From JBBSGC01 sp038254525 (GTDB lineage Bacteria > Actinomycetota > Actinomycetes > Propionibacteriales > Nocardioidaceae): a stretch of 36,310 nucleotides of DNA. Shown piece by piece: positions 23,245 through 29,748 of the stretch. The stretch's first letter is position 1. Every line of letters starts with the position of its first letter. Both the position numbers and the translations under genes were made by a program. Below the pieces are notes generated by a model. The model was not told the DNA's origin and did not search any database. It saw nothing but the letters and a program-made list of their open reading frames with translations. The DNA lies in NCBI GenBank assembly GCA_038254525.1, contig JBBSGC010000006.1:1-36310 (forward strand), read 5' to 3'.

Positions 23245-24263
23245 GCCTTTCGGCGCTGCCTGGCTATCGCTCGCTCCGGCTGCCCGGCACGGACGGGTTG
23301 CCGATGCGGCTGGTGCGGATGCCGCCGCGGGACCGGCTACGCCCGACCTGGCAGGACGCGTCGCCGGCCCGCATCGCGGAGTCGCTGCGGCGCTCACAGG
23401 AGCGCCCGACCGGCAACTGGTACGCCGTGGCGGCCAGCCGCGACCTGGGTTCGACCCGACCCCTGGGGGCGACCGTTGCCGGCATCGAGCTGGTGCTGTG
23501 GCGACCTGCCGACGGAGCGGTCAGCGCCGGGCCGGGCGCGTGCCCACACCTGGGTGCACCGCTGTGTGATGGCGAGGTGTTGCACGGCAAGGTCGTCTGC
23601 CGCTGGCACGGGCTCGGGATCGGTGCCGAGGGGTTCCCGGGATGGTCACCGTGGCCGGCCCACGACGACGGGGTCCTGCTGTGGGTCCGTCTCGACGCGG
23701 TCGGTGGTGAGCCGCCCAGTATGGGACCCGTCCTCGGCCCCCGGCCGCCTGTCGAGGGCTCCCTCGACGCGGTGATCACCACCGTGGGCGCCTGCGAGCC
23801 GCCCGATGTCATCGCCAACCGGCTCGACCCCTGGCACGGCGCCTGGTTCCACCCGTACTCCTTCAGCCACCTGCGGGTCGATGAGGAGCGCTCCGATCCC
23901 GACCGTCTGGTCGTCGAGGTGACGTTCCGGCTGTCGCGGCGGTGGGGCGTGCCGGTGCGGGCGGAGTTCAGCACGCCGGACGCGCGCACGATCGTCATGC
24001 ACATCACCGACGGGGAGGGCGCCGGCAGCGTCGTCGAGACGCACGCGACGCCGCTCGGCCCCGGACCCGACGGTCGGCCCCGCACGGCGGTCGTCGAGGC
24101 GACCATCGCACACTCGGCGCGCCGCGCTTTCGCCCTGCCGGCTCGCGCGGGCGGTGCCGTGCGACCGCTGATGCGCATGGCGGCCCGCCGGCTGTGGGTC
24201 GACGACCTCGCCTACGCAGAACGGCGTTACGCCCTGCGCGCCGCCGGCCGGTTCCCCGGCTGA
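23241..24263 (+). CDS. Rieske oxygenase-like protein, DUF5914 family, of the carotenoid operon
   Basis: A 340-residue protein. The Rieske [2Fe-2S] ligands are complete: C101-P-H103 (ACPHLGAPL) and C120-R-W-H123 (VVCRWHGLG), a CxH-16-CxxH spacing. About 75 residues later NRLDPWHGAWFHPYSFSH supplies H199-x4-H204, the mononuclear-iron histidine pair of Rieske non-heme oxygenases. So it should be a hydroxylase/oxygenase rather than a simple ferredoxin. The C-terminal region matches what I recall as DUF5914, found in actinobacterial carotenoid clusters. The GTG overlaps the crtB TGA. A carotenoid hydroxylase or ketolase role is an inference from position; no electron-transfer partner (ferredoxin or reductase) is nearby. 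It meets crtU tail to tail with only 3 bases between stop codons. Confidence 0.82.
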   Translation: MSLSALPGYRSLRLPGTDGLPMRLVRMPPRDRLRPTWQDASPARIAESLRRSQERPTGNWYAVAASRDLGSTRPLGATVAGIELVLWRPADGAVSAGPGACPHLGAPLCDGEVLHGKVVCRWHGLGIGAEGFPGWSPWPAHDDGVLLWVRLDAVGGEPPSMGPVLGPRPPVEGSLDAVITTVGACEPPDVIANRLDPWHGAWFHPYSFSHLRVDEERSDPDRLVVEVTFRLSRRWGVPVRAEFSTPDARTIVMHITDGEGAGSVVETHATPLGPGPDGRPRTAVVEATIAHSARRAFALPARAGGAVRPLMRMAARRLWVDDLAYAERRYALRAAGRFPG

Positions 24264-24266
24264 GCC

Positions 24267-25835
24267 TCAGCGCCTCAGCGCCGCCCGCCCCCAGCGCACC
24301 AACGCATGCCGCGAACGCGTCGGCACGCTCCACAGGTCATGCCCGGCCACCCCCCAGCCGGCCAGCAGGGCGTCGGCGGCCTGGAACCCCGTAGTGGCCG
24401 CCCGCTCCATCAACGCCACCGGCAGGTCGCAGCGGATGCCGTCGCCGGCGAGCACGACCCGCGGGTCCGGAGTACGCACGGTGGGGCGCTGCCCCCACGA
24501 GCCCGGCGCATGCAGCGGGCAGTCGGCGCGCACCAGCCACCGCTCGTCGACGACCCGAGCGCCCGCGGTCTCGGGATAGACGGCGTGCAGCGCGCTCCGC
24601 AGCTGCGTGCGCACCTGAGCCTCGTCGAACCCTGCGGGCAGCGCGTAGGCGTGGACCTCGACGACCGACCCGCCGCTGCGTCGCGACCAGTCGGCGGCCT
24701 CGGCCTCGAAGCGTTCCAGCACCGACACGTTGTCGAGCACGTCATAGCCGCTCGTACCGACAAACGCATCCCGACCGGTCTCGACCGGCCGGTCCAGCCA
24801 CAACCTGTCGACGGCGAATGCCGGTGCTGTGCGAAGGCCGGCGACCCGGTCCGGCCAGCCGGCACCGTCGAGCCAGGGCGTGGCCGCCACGAGCCGCCGC
24901 AACCCCGCTACGTCGCACGCGAGCACAACGGCGTCCACGTCGACCGGGTCGTCGTCGCTGACCACGCGCAGCCCGCCGTCGCGGCCGGTGAGCTGTTCGA
25001 GCGCCCCCACGGTGACTCCGGTGCGTACCCGGGCGCCCGACCGGTGCAGCAGCCGGGCCAGCGGGTCCCAAAGGCTGGTCGAGTACGTGTCGGACGGCAC
25101 GTCGAACAGCAACCCCTCCGCGGAGCCGAGGAAGTAGGCGTGGAACATCGCGACCAGCTCGCCGGCCGAGAAGTCGTGCGGGTCGGCGAAGAAGCTGCGC
25201 GCGAACACCTCGAGGGCGAGGTGCCGGGCGTCGTCGGGGAACCGCAGCCGGTTCAGGTAGTCGGCGGCGTTCTCTTGGTCGAGGTCTGCGTAGGTCCGGG
25301 GGAAGGAGACGTCAAGCAGTCCGAACGCGGTGGGCAGGTGCACCCGCGACAGGTCGCGGGGGGAGAACGTCGGGCTGCGGGCGACGAACGCCGCGACGTT
25401 CCAAGGCGGCTTCCGAGGCAGGGCCGCGAAGGAGTCCCGCGCTCCGGAGGAGTGCCACAACGGGTAGTCACCGACCGCCACCAGCCGGTTGAGGCCCGGA
25501 TCGGTGCGCCGCAGCAGGCTGCGGAGGTTGTAGTACTGCCGGAAGAACGCGTGGAAGCCGCGCGACATCGTGGCCGCCGACCCGTCGCTGAGCCGGATCG
25601 GCCAGGCGCCGACGCGGCCACCGAGGTAGCCCTCGCGTTCCAGCAGGGTCACCGCGACCCCGCGCTCGGCGAGCGCGACCGCGGCGGTCAGCCCCGCCAC
25701 GCCCCCGCCCACCACCGCCACGCGGGGCCGCTGCGGGAGGTGCCGGACGTCGGGTCGACCGGGCGGCGCAGGGTGCCGCTCGGCCATTGGGTCGCGGCCC
25801 GGCCGAAGCGGCGCCTGCGCCAGCATGCTGCTCAT
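24267..25835 (-). CDS. crtU: CrtU-like FAD-dependent carotenoid desaturase/methyltransferase (isorenieratene synthase type)
   Basis: A 522-residue protein. An N-terminal extension of about 35 residues leads to the FAD loop VAVVGGGVAGLTAAVALAERG (residues 39-59) and LLEREGYLGGRVGAW. The CrtU hallmark GFHAFFRQYYNLRSLLRR follows, with FARSFFADPHDFSAGE, the FAD-side CDVAGLRRLV, and the C-terminal block ERAATTGFQAADALLAGWGV-GHDLW. CrtU turns beta-ionone rings aromatic, shifting a methyl group: beta-carotene to beta-isorenieratene to isorenieratene. Length matches Streptomyces CrtU (about 520). The ATG at 25835 overlaps the crtT stop (ATGA). The presence of lycopene cyclase subunits in the same operon supports the assignment; a general amine-oxidase-like desaturase is the alternative. 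Confidence 0.85.
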   Translation of the reverse strand: MSSMLAQAPLRPGRDPMAERHPAPPGRPDVRHLPQRPRVAVVGGGVAGLTAAVALAERGVAVTLLEREGYLGGRVGAWPIRLSDGSAATMSRGFHAFFRQYYNLRSLLRRTDPGLNRLVAVGDYPLWHSSGARDSFAALPRKPPWNVAAFVARSPTFSPRDLSRVHLPTAFGLLDVSFPRTYADLDQENAADYLNRLRFPDDARHLALEVFARSFFADPHDFSAGELVAMFHAYFLGSAEGLLFDVPSDTYSTSLWDPLARLLHRSGARVRTGVTVGALEQLTGRDGGLRVVSDDDPVDVDAVVLACDVAGLRRLVAATPWLDGAGWPDRVAGLRTAPAFAVDRLWLDRPVETGRDAFVGTSGYDVLDNVSVLERFEAEAADWSRRSGGSVVEVHAYALPAGFDEAQVRTQLRSALHAVYPETAGARVVDERWLVRADCPLHAPGSWGQRPTVRTPDPRVVLAGDGIRCDLPVALMERAATTGFQAADALLAGWGVAGHDLWSVPTRSRHALVRWGRAALRR

Positions 25836-26596
25836 CCGGCCGGCCACCGGCTCGGCACCTCGGCGGGCCGTCGGCCAAGAAACGTGTGCACGATACCCCG
25901 CTGCCAGCCAGTCATCGGTAGCGACGTCACGTCGACCAGACCGGCGCCGGTCATCCGAGCCTCGAACTCGGCGATCCCGTCGAACCCCAGCACGCTGCGC
26001 TCCAGGTAGCGATAGAGCGCGGTGTGCCGCTGCACGACCCAGCCAGCCGGGACCACGACACCACGGCAGACCACCGTCCAGGTCCAACGGGCACGGCGCG
26101 AGTCGGCCACCGAGTACTCGTGGACGGCCAGCGGTGCGCCGGGGGCCAGCAGGGCGCACACCGTGGCCAGCAGCCCGTCACGGTCGGGGACGTTTCGTAC
26201 GAGGTAGGCCGCCAGCGCCCCGTCGAGCCCGTCGGCTATCCCCTCGCCGGCCAGCGCCTCGGCGACCTCCTCGGCCTTGGCCTGCACGAAGCGGACGCCG
26301 GCGGGCCACGACTTGGCGCGGGCGCGGGCCAGCATCCCGGCAGAGGTGTCCACACCAACGACCTCGGCGCCCGGATACGCCCGTAGCAGGGCAGCAGTGC
26401 TCAGCCCGGTGCCGCAGCCGAGGTCGAGCAGCCGCAGCCGTCCCCTGCCGGACGGCGACGGTCCGCCCAGCCGCAGGCGGCGGGCGGAGAGCAGCAGATG
26501 GCGGTGGTAGCCGGGGTTGATCGCGACCATGAGGTCGTAGCGCTCAGCCACCACGTCGAAGCCGTCTGCCACGTCGACCAGGCGGGACGGGCTCAT
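25832..26596 (-). CDS. crtT: SAM-dependent methyltransferase, CrtT-like
   Basis: A 254-residue class I methyltransferase. Motif I is RLRLLDLGCGTGLSTAALL (residues 53-71), with VVGVDTSAGMLARARAK providing the acidic ribose-binding position and VRFVQAKAEEVAEAL the next motif. NPGYHRHLLLSARRL near the N-terminus and the aromatic-rich stretch RHTALYRYLERSVLGFDGIAEF resemble the CrtT proteins encoded between cyclase and crtU genes in streptomycete carotenoid clusters. Their function in isorenieratene synthesis is not settled, because CrtU itself supplies the methyl shift. Both ends overlap neighbours by 4 bases (ATGA with crtYd upstream and with crtU downstream), which makes coupled translation very likely. 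The substrate is not known. Confidence 0.78.
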   Translation of the reverse strand: MSPSRLVDVADGFDVVAERYDLMVAINPGYHRHLLLSARRLRLGGPSPSGRGRLRLLDLGCGTGLSTAALLRAYPGAEVVGVDTSAGMLARARAKSWPAGVRFVQAKAEEVAEALAGEGIADGLDGALAAYLVRNVPDRDGLLATVCALLAPGAPLAVHEYSVADSRRARWTWTVVCRGVVVPAGWVVQRHTALYRYLERSVLGFDGIAEFEARMTGAGLVDVTSLPMTGWQRGIVHTFLGRRPAEVPSRWPAG

Positions 26597-26913
26597 CCGG
26601 TCTCCGGTTGTCGGCGCGCCCCGGCGTGCTCCCACAGGACAATGGCCAACGTGATCATGGCGAAGCCGAAGGCGAAGTCCTCCACGGGGATGTCCCACGG
26701 CCAGCGCACCCCTAGCATCGAGGAGGCGCGATAGAGCACGACCGGGTCGCCGAGCTTGGTCAGCCATCCGTCGACCGGCACCTGGAATCCGAGCACGATG
26801 GCCATCGCGGCCCAGTAGCGCCCGCTTCTGAACACTCCGGTCCGCAACCACGCGAGCTCCAGGACGGCGACGGCAACCACCGCTGCGGCAGCCATCAGCG
26901 GGTACTCCGGCAT
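26593..26913 (-). CDS. crtYd: Lycopene cyclase subunit CrtYd
   Basis: A 106-residue membrane protein with three predicted helices. It begins MPEYPLMAAAAVVAVAVLEL and contains AIVLGFQVPVDGWLTKLGDPVVLY and WDIPVEDFAFGFAMITLAIVLWE, the conserved PxEDFxFGFxMxTxxxxxWE block of heterodimeric (CrtYc/CrtYd-type) cyclases. Together with CrtYc it should cyclise lycopene ends to beta-ionone rings in the membrane. Its ATG shares one base with the crtYc stop (TGATG), and its stop overlaps crtT, so stoichiometric coupled synthesis of the two subunits is expected. A much longer open frame extends upstream in this phase but is antisense-free shadow over crtYc. A beta (rather than epsilon) ring product is inferred from the presence of crtU. 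Confidence 0.88.
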   Translation of the reverse strand: MPEYPLMAAAAVVAVAVLELAWLRTGVFRSGRYWAAMAIVLGFQVPVDGWLTKLGDPVVLYRASSMLGVRWPWDIPVEDFAFGFAMITLAIVLWEHAGARRQPETG

Positions 26914-27251
26914 CAGGGGCGCTCCGCGCGCGACCGAGCGGCCAACGCCAGCACCCGACCGACCGCCTCGTAGGTCAGCAGCCCGCACACCGGGACCACG
27001 ACGAAGAACACCAGCTCCTCGACCGGCACCCGCATCGGCAGCAGCCACCCGGTGGTGAACGCGAGGCTGTAGGTCCAGGTCCCCCGCGCGATCGCCTCCG
27101 CGTCCCAGGCGAGGAACACGACGACCACCGGCAGCAGTGCTCGGGCCAGCCGGCGCGGGTCGCGGTAGACGCGCGCACCGAGCACCAGCTCGAGCGGCAG
27201 CGTCACCAGCAGGCACCCGGCCATCAGCAGCAGGTACTGGTAGCGGTCGAT
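26913..27251 (-). CDS. crtYc: Lycopene cyclase subunit CrtYc, with probable ATC start
   Basis: About 112 residues with three membrane helices. The diagnostic part is VFLAWDAEAIARGTWTYSLAFTTGW (in two pieces) followed by PVEELVFFVVVPVCGLLTYEA, the PxEExxFF signature of small cyclase subunits. The first ATG (27224) has no ribosome binding site and would cut into the first helix. Nine codons upstream, ATC at 27251-27249 lies exactly 6 bases after GAGGAG and would give (M)DRYQYLLLMAGCLLV, the family's usual Y-YLL N-terminus; an in-frame TAG sits just before it. ATC is therefore the proposed start, a rare non-standard codon. An annotation tool would give 26913-27224 (103 residues). First gene of crtYc-crtYd-crtT-crtU. 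Confidence 0.8.
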   Translation of the reverse strand: MDRYQYLLLMAGCLLVTLPLELVLGARVYRDPRRLARALLPVVVVFLAWDAEAIARGTWTYSLAFTTGWLLPMRVPVEELVFFVVVPVCGLLTYEAVGRVLALAARSRAERP

Positions 27252-27289
27252 GAGCTACTCCTCGCACCCTGGGCGGTCGGGCTGGTGGC

Positions 27290-27299
27290 AGGCTAACCT
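27290..27299. promoter_or_regulatory. Overlapping divergent -10 boxes between crtYc and rpsF
   Basis: On minus, TAGCCT (27295-27290) lies 38 bases before the crtYc start. On plus, TAACCT (27294-27299) faces rpsF. They share two base pairs, so polymerase could occupy only one direction at a time. A second plus-strand candidate, TAGACT (27364-27369), is nearer rpsF. No clear -35 elements are visible, so this is tentative. Confidence 0.35.
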
Positions 27300-27383
27300 G
27301 GGCCGGTGCCAGGTCGCCCGACCGGGCTGTGGACGACGATTCGCCCCTGGTCGCCCGGCTGGCTAGACTCCGCGGGTTGCCGG

Positions 27384-27443
27384 GTCGGCGTGAGCCCCCC
27401 GGTCAGCCGACGCAGAGCCCTCCTGCCACGGAGAGACCGTGGC
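27384..27443 (+). promoter_or_regulatory. Structured rpsF leader, candidate S6:S18 autoregulatory element
   Basis: Two hairpins lie in the leader just before the rpsF ribosome binding site. The first (27384-27411) pairs GTCGGC with GCCGAC and, past a bulged G, TGA with TCA, leaving a C-rich loop that ends CCGG. The second (27425-27443) is GCCACGG-AGAGA-CCGTGGC. In many bacteria the S6:S18 complex binds an rpsF leader structure with a conserved CCG in a loop to control this operon. I cannot fold the RNA or compare it with the consensus, so regulation is inferred. Confidence 0.45.
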
Positions 27444-27471
27444 CGCCTGAGTCCGAAGGAGGTGGGACGCC

Positions 27472-27762
27472 GTGCGCCGCTATGAGGTCATGGTCATCCT
27501 CGATCCCGATCTTGACGAGCGGACGGTCCAGCCGTCCCTCGACACCTATCTCAACGTCGTCCGGCAGGACGGCGGGAGCGTGGAGAGCGTCGATGTCTGG
27601 GGCCGTCGACGGATGGCCTACGAGATCCAGAAGAAGTCCGAGGGCATCTACGCCGTGATCGAGCTCGACGCCGAGCCCGCAACGGTGAAGGAGCTGGACC
27701 GCCAGCTCGGCCTCAACGAGTCAGTCCTGCGCACCAAGGTCATGCGACCCGACCTGCGCTGA
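27472..27762 (+). CDS. rpsF: 30S ribosomal protein bS6
   Basis: A 96-residue protein of the 30S platform that pairs with bS18 next to 16S rRNA. It has the full bS6 pattern: RRYEVMVILDPDLDE at the start, VESVDVWGRRRMAYEIQKKSEGIYAVIEL in the middle, and LNESVLRTKVMRPDLR at the end. The GTG at 27472 follows a near-perfect AAGGAGGT at 8 bases. It heads the conserved rpsF-ssb-rpsR-rplI operon, joined tightly to ssb (27 bases). Confidence 0.98.
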   Translation: MRRYEVMVILDPDLDERTVQPSLDTYLNVVRQDGGSVESVDVWGRRRMAYEIQKKSEGIYAVIELDAEPATVKELDRQLGLNESVLRTKVMRPDLR

Positions 27763-27789
27763 CCAGCACCAGACCCTCCAGGAGTACCC

Positions 27790-28368
27790 ATGGCAGGCGA
27801 GACCGTCATCACGGTCATCGGCAACCTCGTCGAAGACCCCGAGCTCCGCTTCACCCCGTCGGGCGCCGCGGTCGCCAACTTCCGCATCGCGTCGACGCCC
27901 CGGACCTACGACCGGCAGTCTGGAGAGTGGAAGGACGGCGACACGCTGTTCCTGTCCTGCGCGGTGTGGCGGCAGGCGGCGGAGAACGTCGCCGAGTCGC
28001 TGCAGCGCGGCATGCGCGTGATCGTGCAGGGTCGGTTGAAGTCCCGGCAGTACGAAACCCGCGAAGGTGAGAAGCGCACGGTCTTCGAGATCGATGTCGA
28101 AGAGGTCGGGCCGAGCCTGCGCAGCGCCACCGCGAAGGTCAACAAGACCACCCGGTCGGGCTCCGGCTCCGGCGGTTGGTCCGCAGAGAGCTCCGGCGGC
28201 GGGTCGGGCGGCGGCTCAGGTGCCGGCGGCAACGACCCGTGGGCCAGCAAACCGGCCGCGGGCGGCTCCGGAAACTCTGGCGGCTCGGGTGCCGGCGGCT
28301 CTGGTGACTCCGGCACAAGCGACCCGTGGGCGTCCAGCGCCGGCTCCATGGAGGACCCACCGTTCTGA
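27790..28368 (+). CDS. ssb: Single-stranded DNA-binding protein
   Basis: A 192-residue protein. The OB-fold domain (about 1-112) starts MAGETVITVIGNLVEDPELRF and includes DTLFLSCAVWRQAAENVAESL and GMRVIVQGRLKSRQYETREGEKRTVFEI. A flexible Gly/Ser-rich linker with two NDPWA/SDPWAS islets follows, ending in the acidic tip MEDPPF, which docks repair and replication partners. Forms a tetramer coating single-stranded DNA. GGAG lies before the ATG. It stands between rpsF and rpsR as in nearly all actinobacteria, so it should be co-expressed with ribosomal genes. Confidence 0.98.
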   Translation: MAGETVITVIGNLVEDPELRFTPSGAAVANFRIASTPRTYDRQSGEWKDGDTLFLSCAVWRQAAENVAESLQRGMRVIVQGRLKSRQYETREGEKRTVFEIDVEEVGPSLRSATAKVNKTTRSGSGSGGWSAESSGGGSGGGSGAGGNDPWASKPAAGGSGNSGGSGAGGSGDSGTSDPWASSAGSMEDPPF

Positions 28369-28445
28369 CCACCGCTGTGACCTGTCCCGTACCTACCCCC
28401 TGACCATTCCGGCAGCTGCCGGGCTTTCTGGAAGGAAGCACCACA

Positions 28446-28682
28446 ATGGCCAAGCCCATCGTCCGCAAGCCGAAGAAGAAGTCGAACCCCCTCAAGGCGG
28501 CGAAGATCACCACCGTCGACTACAAGGACACTGCGCTGCTGCGCAAGTTCATCTCCGACCGAGGCAAGATCCGCGCCCGCCGGGTGACCGGGGTCAGCGT
28601 CCAGGAGCAACGTCAGCTCGCCATCGCGATCAAGAACGCCCGCGAGATGGCGCTCCTGCCTTACACGTCCACGACCCGCTGA
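28446..28682 (+). CDS. rpsR: 30S ribosomal protein bS18
   Basis: A 78-residue basic protein that binds bS6 on the 30S platform. It has the conserved ITTVDYKDTALLRKFISDRGKI and RRVTGVSVQEQRQLAIAIKNAREMALLPY. It contains no cysteine, so it is the zinc-independent form. GAAGGA lies 9 bases before the ATG. Separated from ssb by 77 bases and from rplI by 10. Confidence 0.98.
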   Translation: MAKPIVRKPKKKSNPLKAAKITTVDYKDTALLRKFISDRGKIRARRVTGVSVQEQRQLAIAIKNAREMALLPYTSTTR

Positions 28683-28692
28683 GGGGCCTCCC

Positions 28693-29139
28693 ATGAAGCT
28701 CATCCTCACCCACGAGGTGGCCAACCTCGGTGCACCAGGTGACGTCGTCGAGGTCAAGGACGGCTACGGCCGCAACTACCTCCAGCCGCGCGGCCTGGCG
28801 ATCCGCTGGACCCGCGGCGCCGAGAAGCAGATCAGCTCGATCCGTCGCGCTCGCGACGTCCGGGATGTGCGCGACCTGGGCTCGGCCCAGGCCATCAGGC
28901 AGTCGCTGGAGGCTGCACCGGTTCCCCTCGCCGCGCGAGCGGGTGCCGGCGGCCGGCTGTTCGGCGCGGTGACGGTGGCCGACATCGCGGCGGCTGTGAA
29001 GGCGGCCGGCGGACCCGATGTCGACAAGCGACGGATCGAGGTGGGTTCGCCGATCAAGACCATCGGCAGCCATGTGGTCACCGTCCGGGTCCACCCGGAG
29101 GTCGCCGCCTCGGTCTCCCTGGACGTCGTCCCGGCCTGA
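28693..29139 (+). CDS. rplI: 50S ribosomal protein bL9
   Basis: A 148-residue protein that binds 23S rRNA at the base of the L1 stalk. The N-terminal domain is canonical (MKLILTHEVANLGAPGDVVEV, DGYGRNYLQPRGLAI), followed by the long connecting helix and the C-terminal domain (GRLFGAVTVADIAAAVKAAGG). Length is normal. GAGGGG precedes the ATG. Last gene of the rpsF operon; convergent with the small membrane-protein gene 6 bases on. Confidence 0.98.
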   Translation: MKLILTHEVANLGAPGDVVEVKDGYGRNYLQPRGLAIRWTRGAEKQISSIRRARDVRDVRDLGSAQAIRQSLEAAPVPLAARAGAGGRLFGAVTVADIAAAVKAAGGPDVDKRRIEVGSPIKTIGSHVVTVRVHPEVAASVSLDVVPA

Positions 29140-29145
29140 CGCCCC

Positions 29146-29694
29146 TCAGGGCACCGGGTGCTGCTGCAGCGTCGGGCGGCGGGCGACCACGAACAGCAGC
29201 ACGCCGAGCCACAGGCTGGTCACGATCGTCAGGACCGCGACGAGCGCAAGCACGTTGGGCGACGCGGGCCGACCCGCCTGGTACAGGGCGTCCATCAGGA
29301 CGCTCAGCACCAGCATGACCACCAGCAGCACCCGCACCAGGCGCAGCTGAAGCCCGACCACGTCGGCAGCAGGGTCGATCCGTTGTGGCCGATTGGCGGG
29401 CGCACACTCGAGCACGCCGCTGCACGCGCTGTAGCCGGCGACGGCCTCGGCGGCGGCGATCGCATACAAGTGCAGCGGGCCGGCGTAGATGCCGACCACC
29501 AACGCAAGCGTCAGGAGCCCGCCTGCGACCGCCGTCCAGAACGTCACTCCGAAATAGGTGTGGCGCCAACGCACGAGACGCATCCCGGCCCCCACGAGAC
29601 CCCAGCCGACCACCGCGATCAACAGTCCCAGGGGACCGGTGATGCCGAGTGTGACCAGCAGCCAGCCGATCCCGGCCAGCGTGAGAGGAGCCAC
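29146..29694 (-). CDS. Small polytopic membrane protein, function unknown
   Basis: A 182-residue hydrophobic protein with four or five predicted helices (about 6-35, 50-72, 75-95, 118-138, 146-168). A loop with two cysteines and prolines (CSGVLECAPANRPQRID) lies between helices three and four. I do not recognise a family or catalytic motif. The GTG at 29694 has GAGAGGAGCC upstream (minus strand), which fits a ribosome binding site. It lies 54 bases after the pentapeptide-repeat gene on the same strand and may be the last gene of a MATE - pentapeptide - membrane-protein operon. A larger plus-strand open frame across it is a GC shadow. Confidence 0.65.
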   Translation of the reverse strand: MAPLTLAGIGWLLVTLGITGPLGLLIAVVGWGLVGAGMRLVRWRHTYFGVTFWTAVAGGLLTLALVVGIYAGPLHLYAIAAAEAVAGYSACSGVLECAPANRPQRIDPAADVVGLQLRLVRVLLVVMLVLSVLMDALYQAGRPASPNVLALVAVLTIVTSLWLGVLLFVVARRPTLQQHPVP

Positions 29695-29748
29695 GCGGCA
29701 GCACCCTACTCGGGCGTGCGGGCGAGGGCCTGTGCCACGGAGCGGCGG

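Noticed and set aside
26593..27267. Single 224-codon fused cyclase gene in the crtYd frame
   Set aside because: The upstream part of that frame is Arg/Pro/Gly-rich with no membrane helices. The true CrtYc signature (PVEELVFF) is in another frame, and the TGATG junction shows two genes.
27329..27658. 109-codon open frame over the rpsF leader and start
   Set aside because: Out of frame with rpsF, and no ribosome site; rpsF itself is certain.
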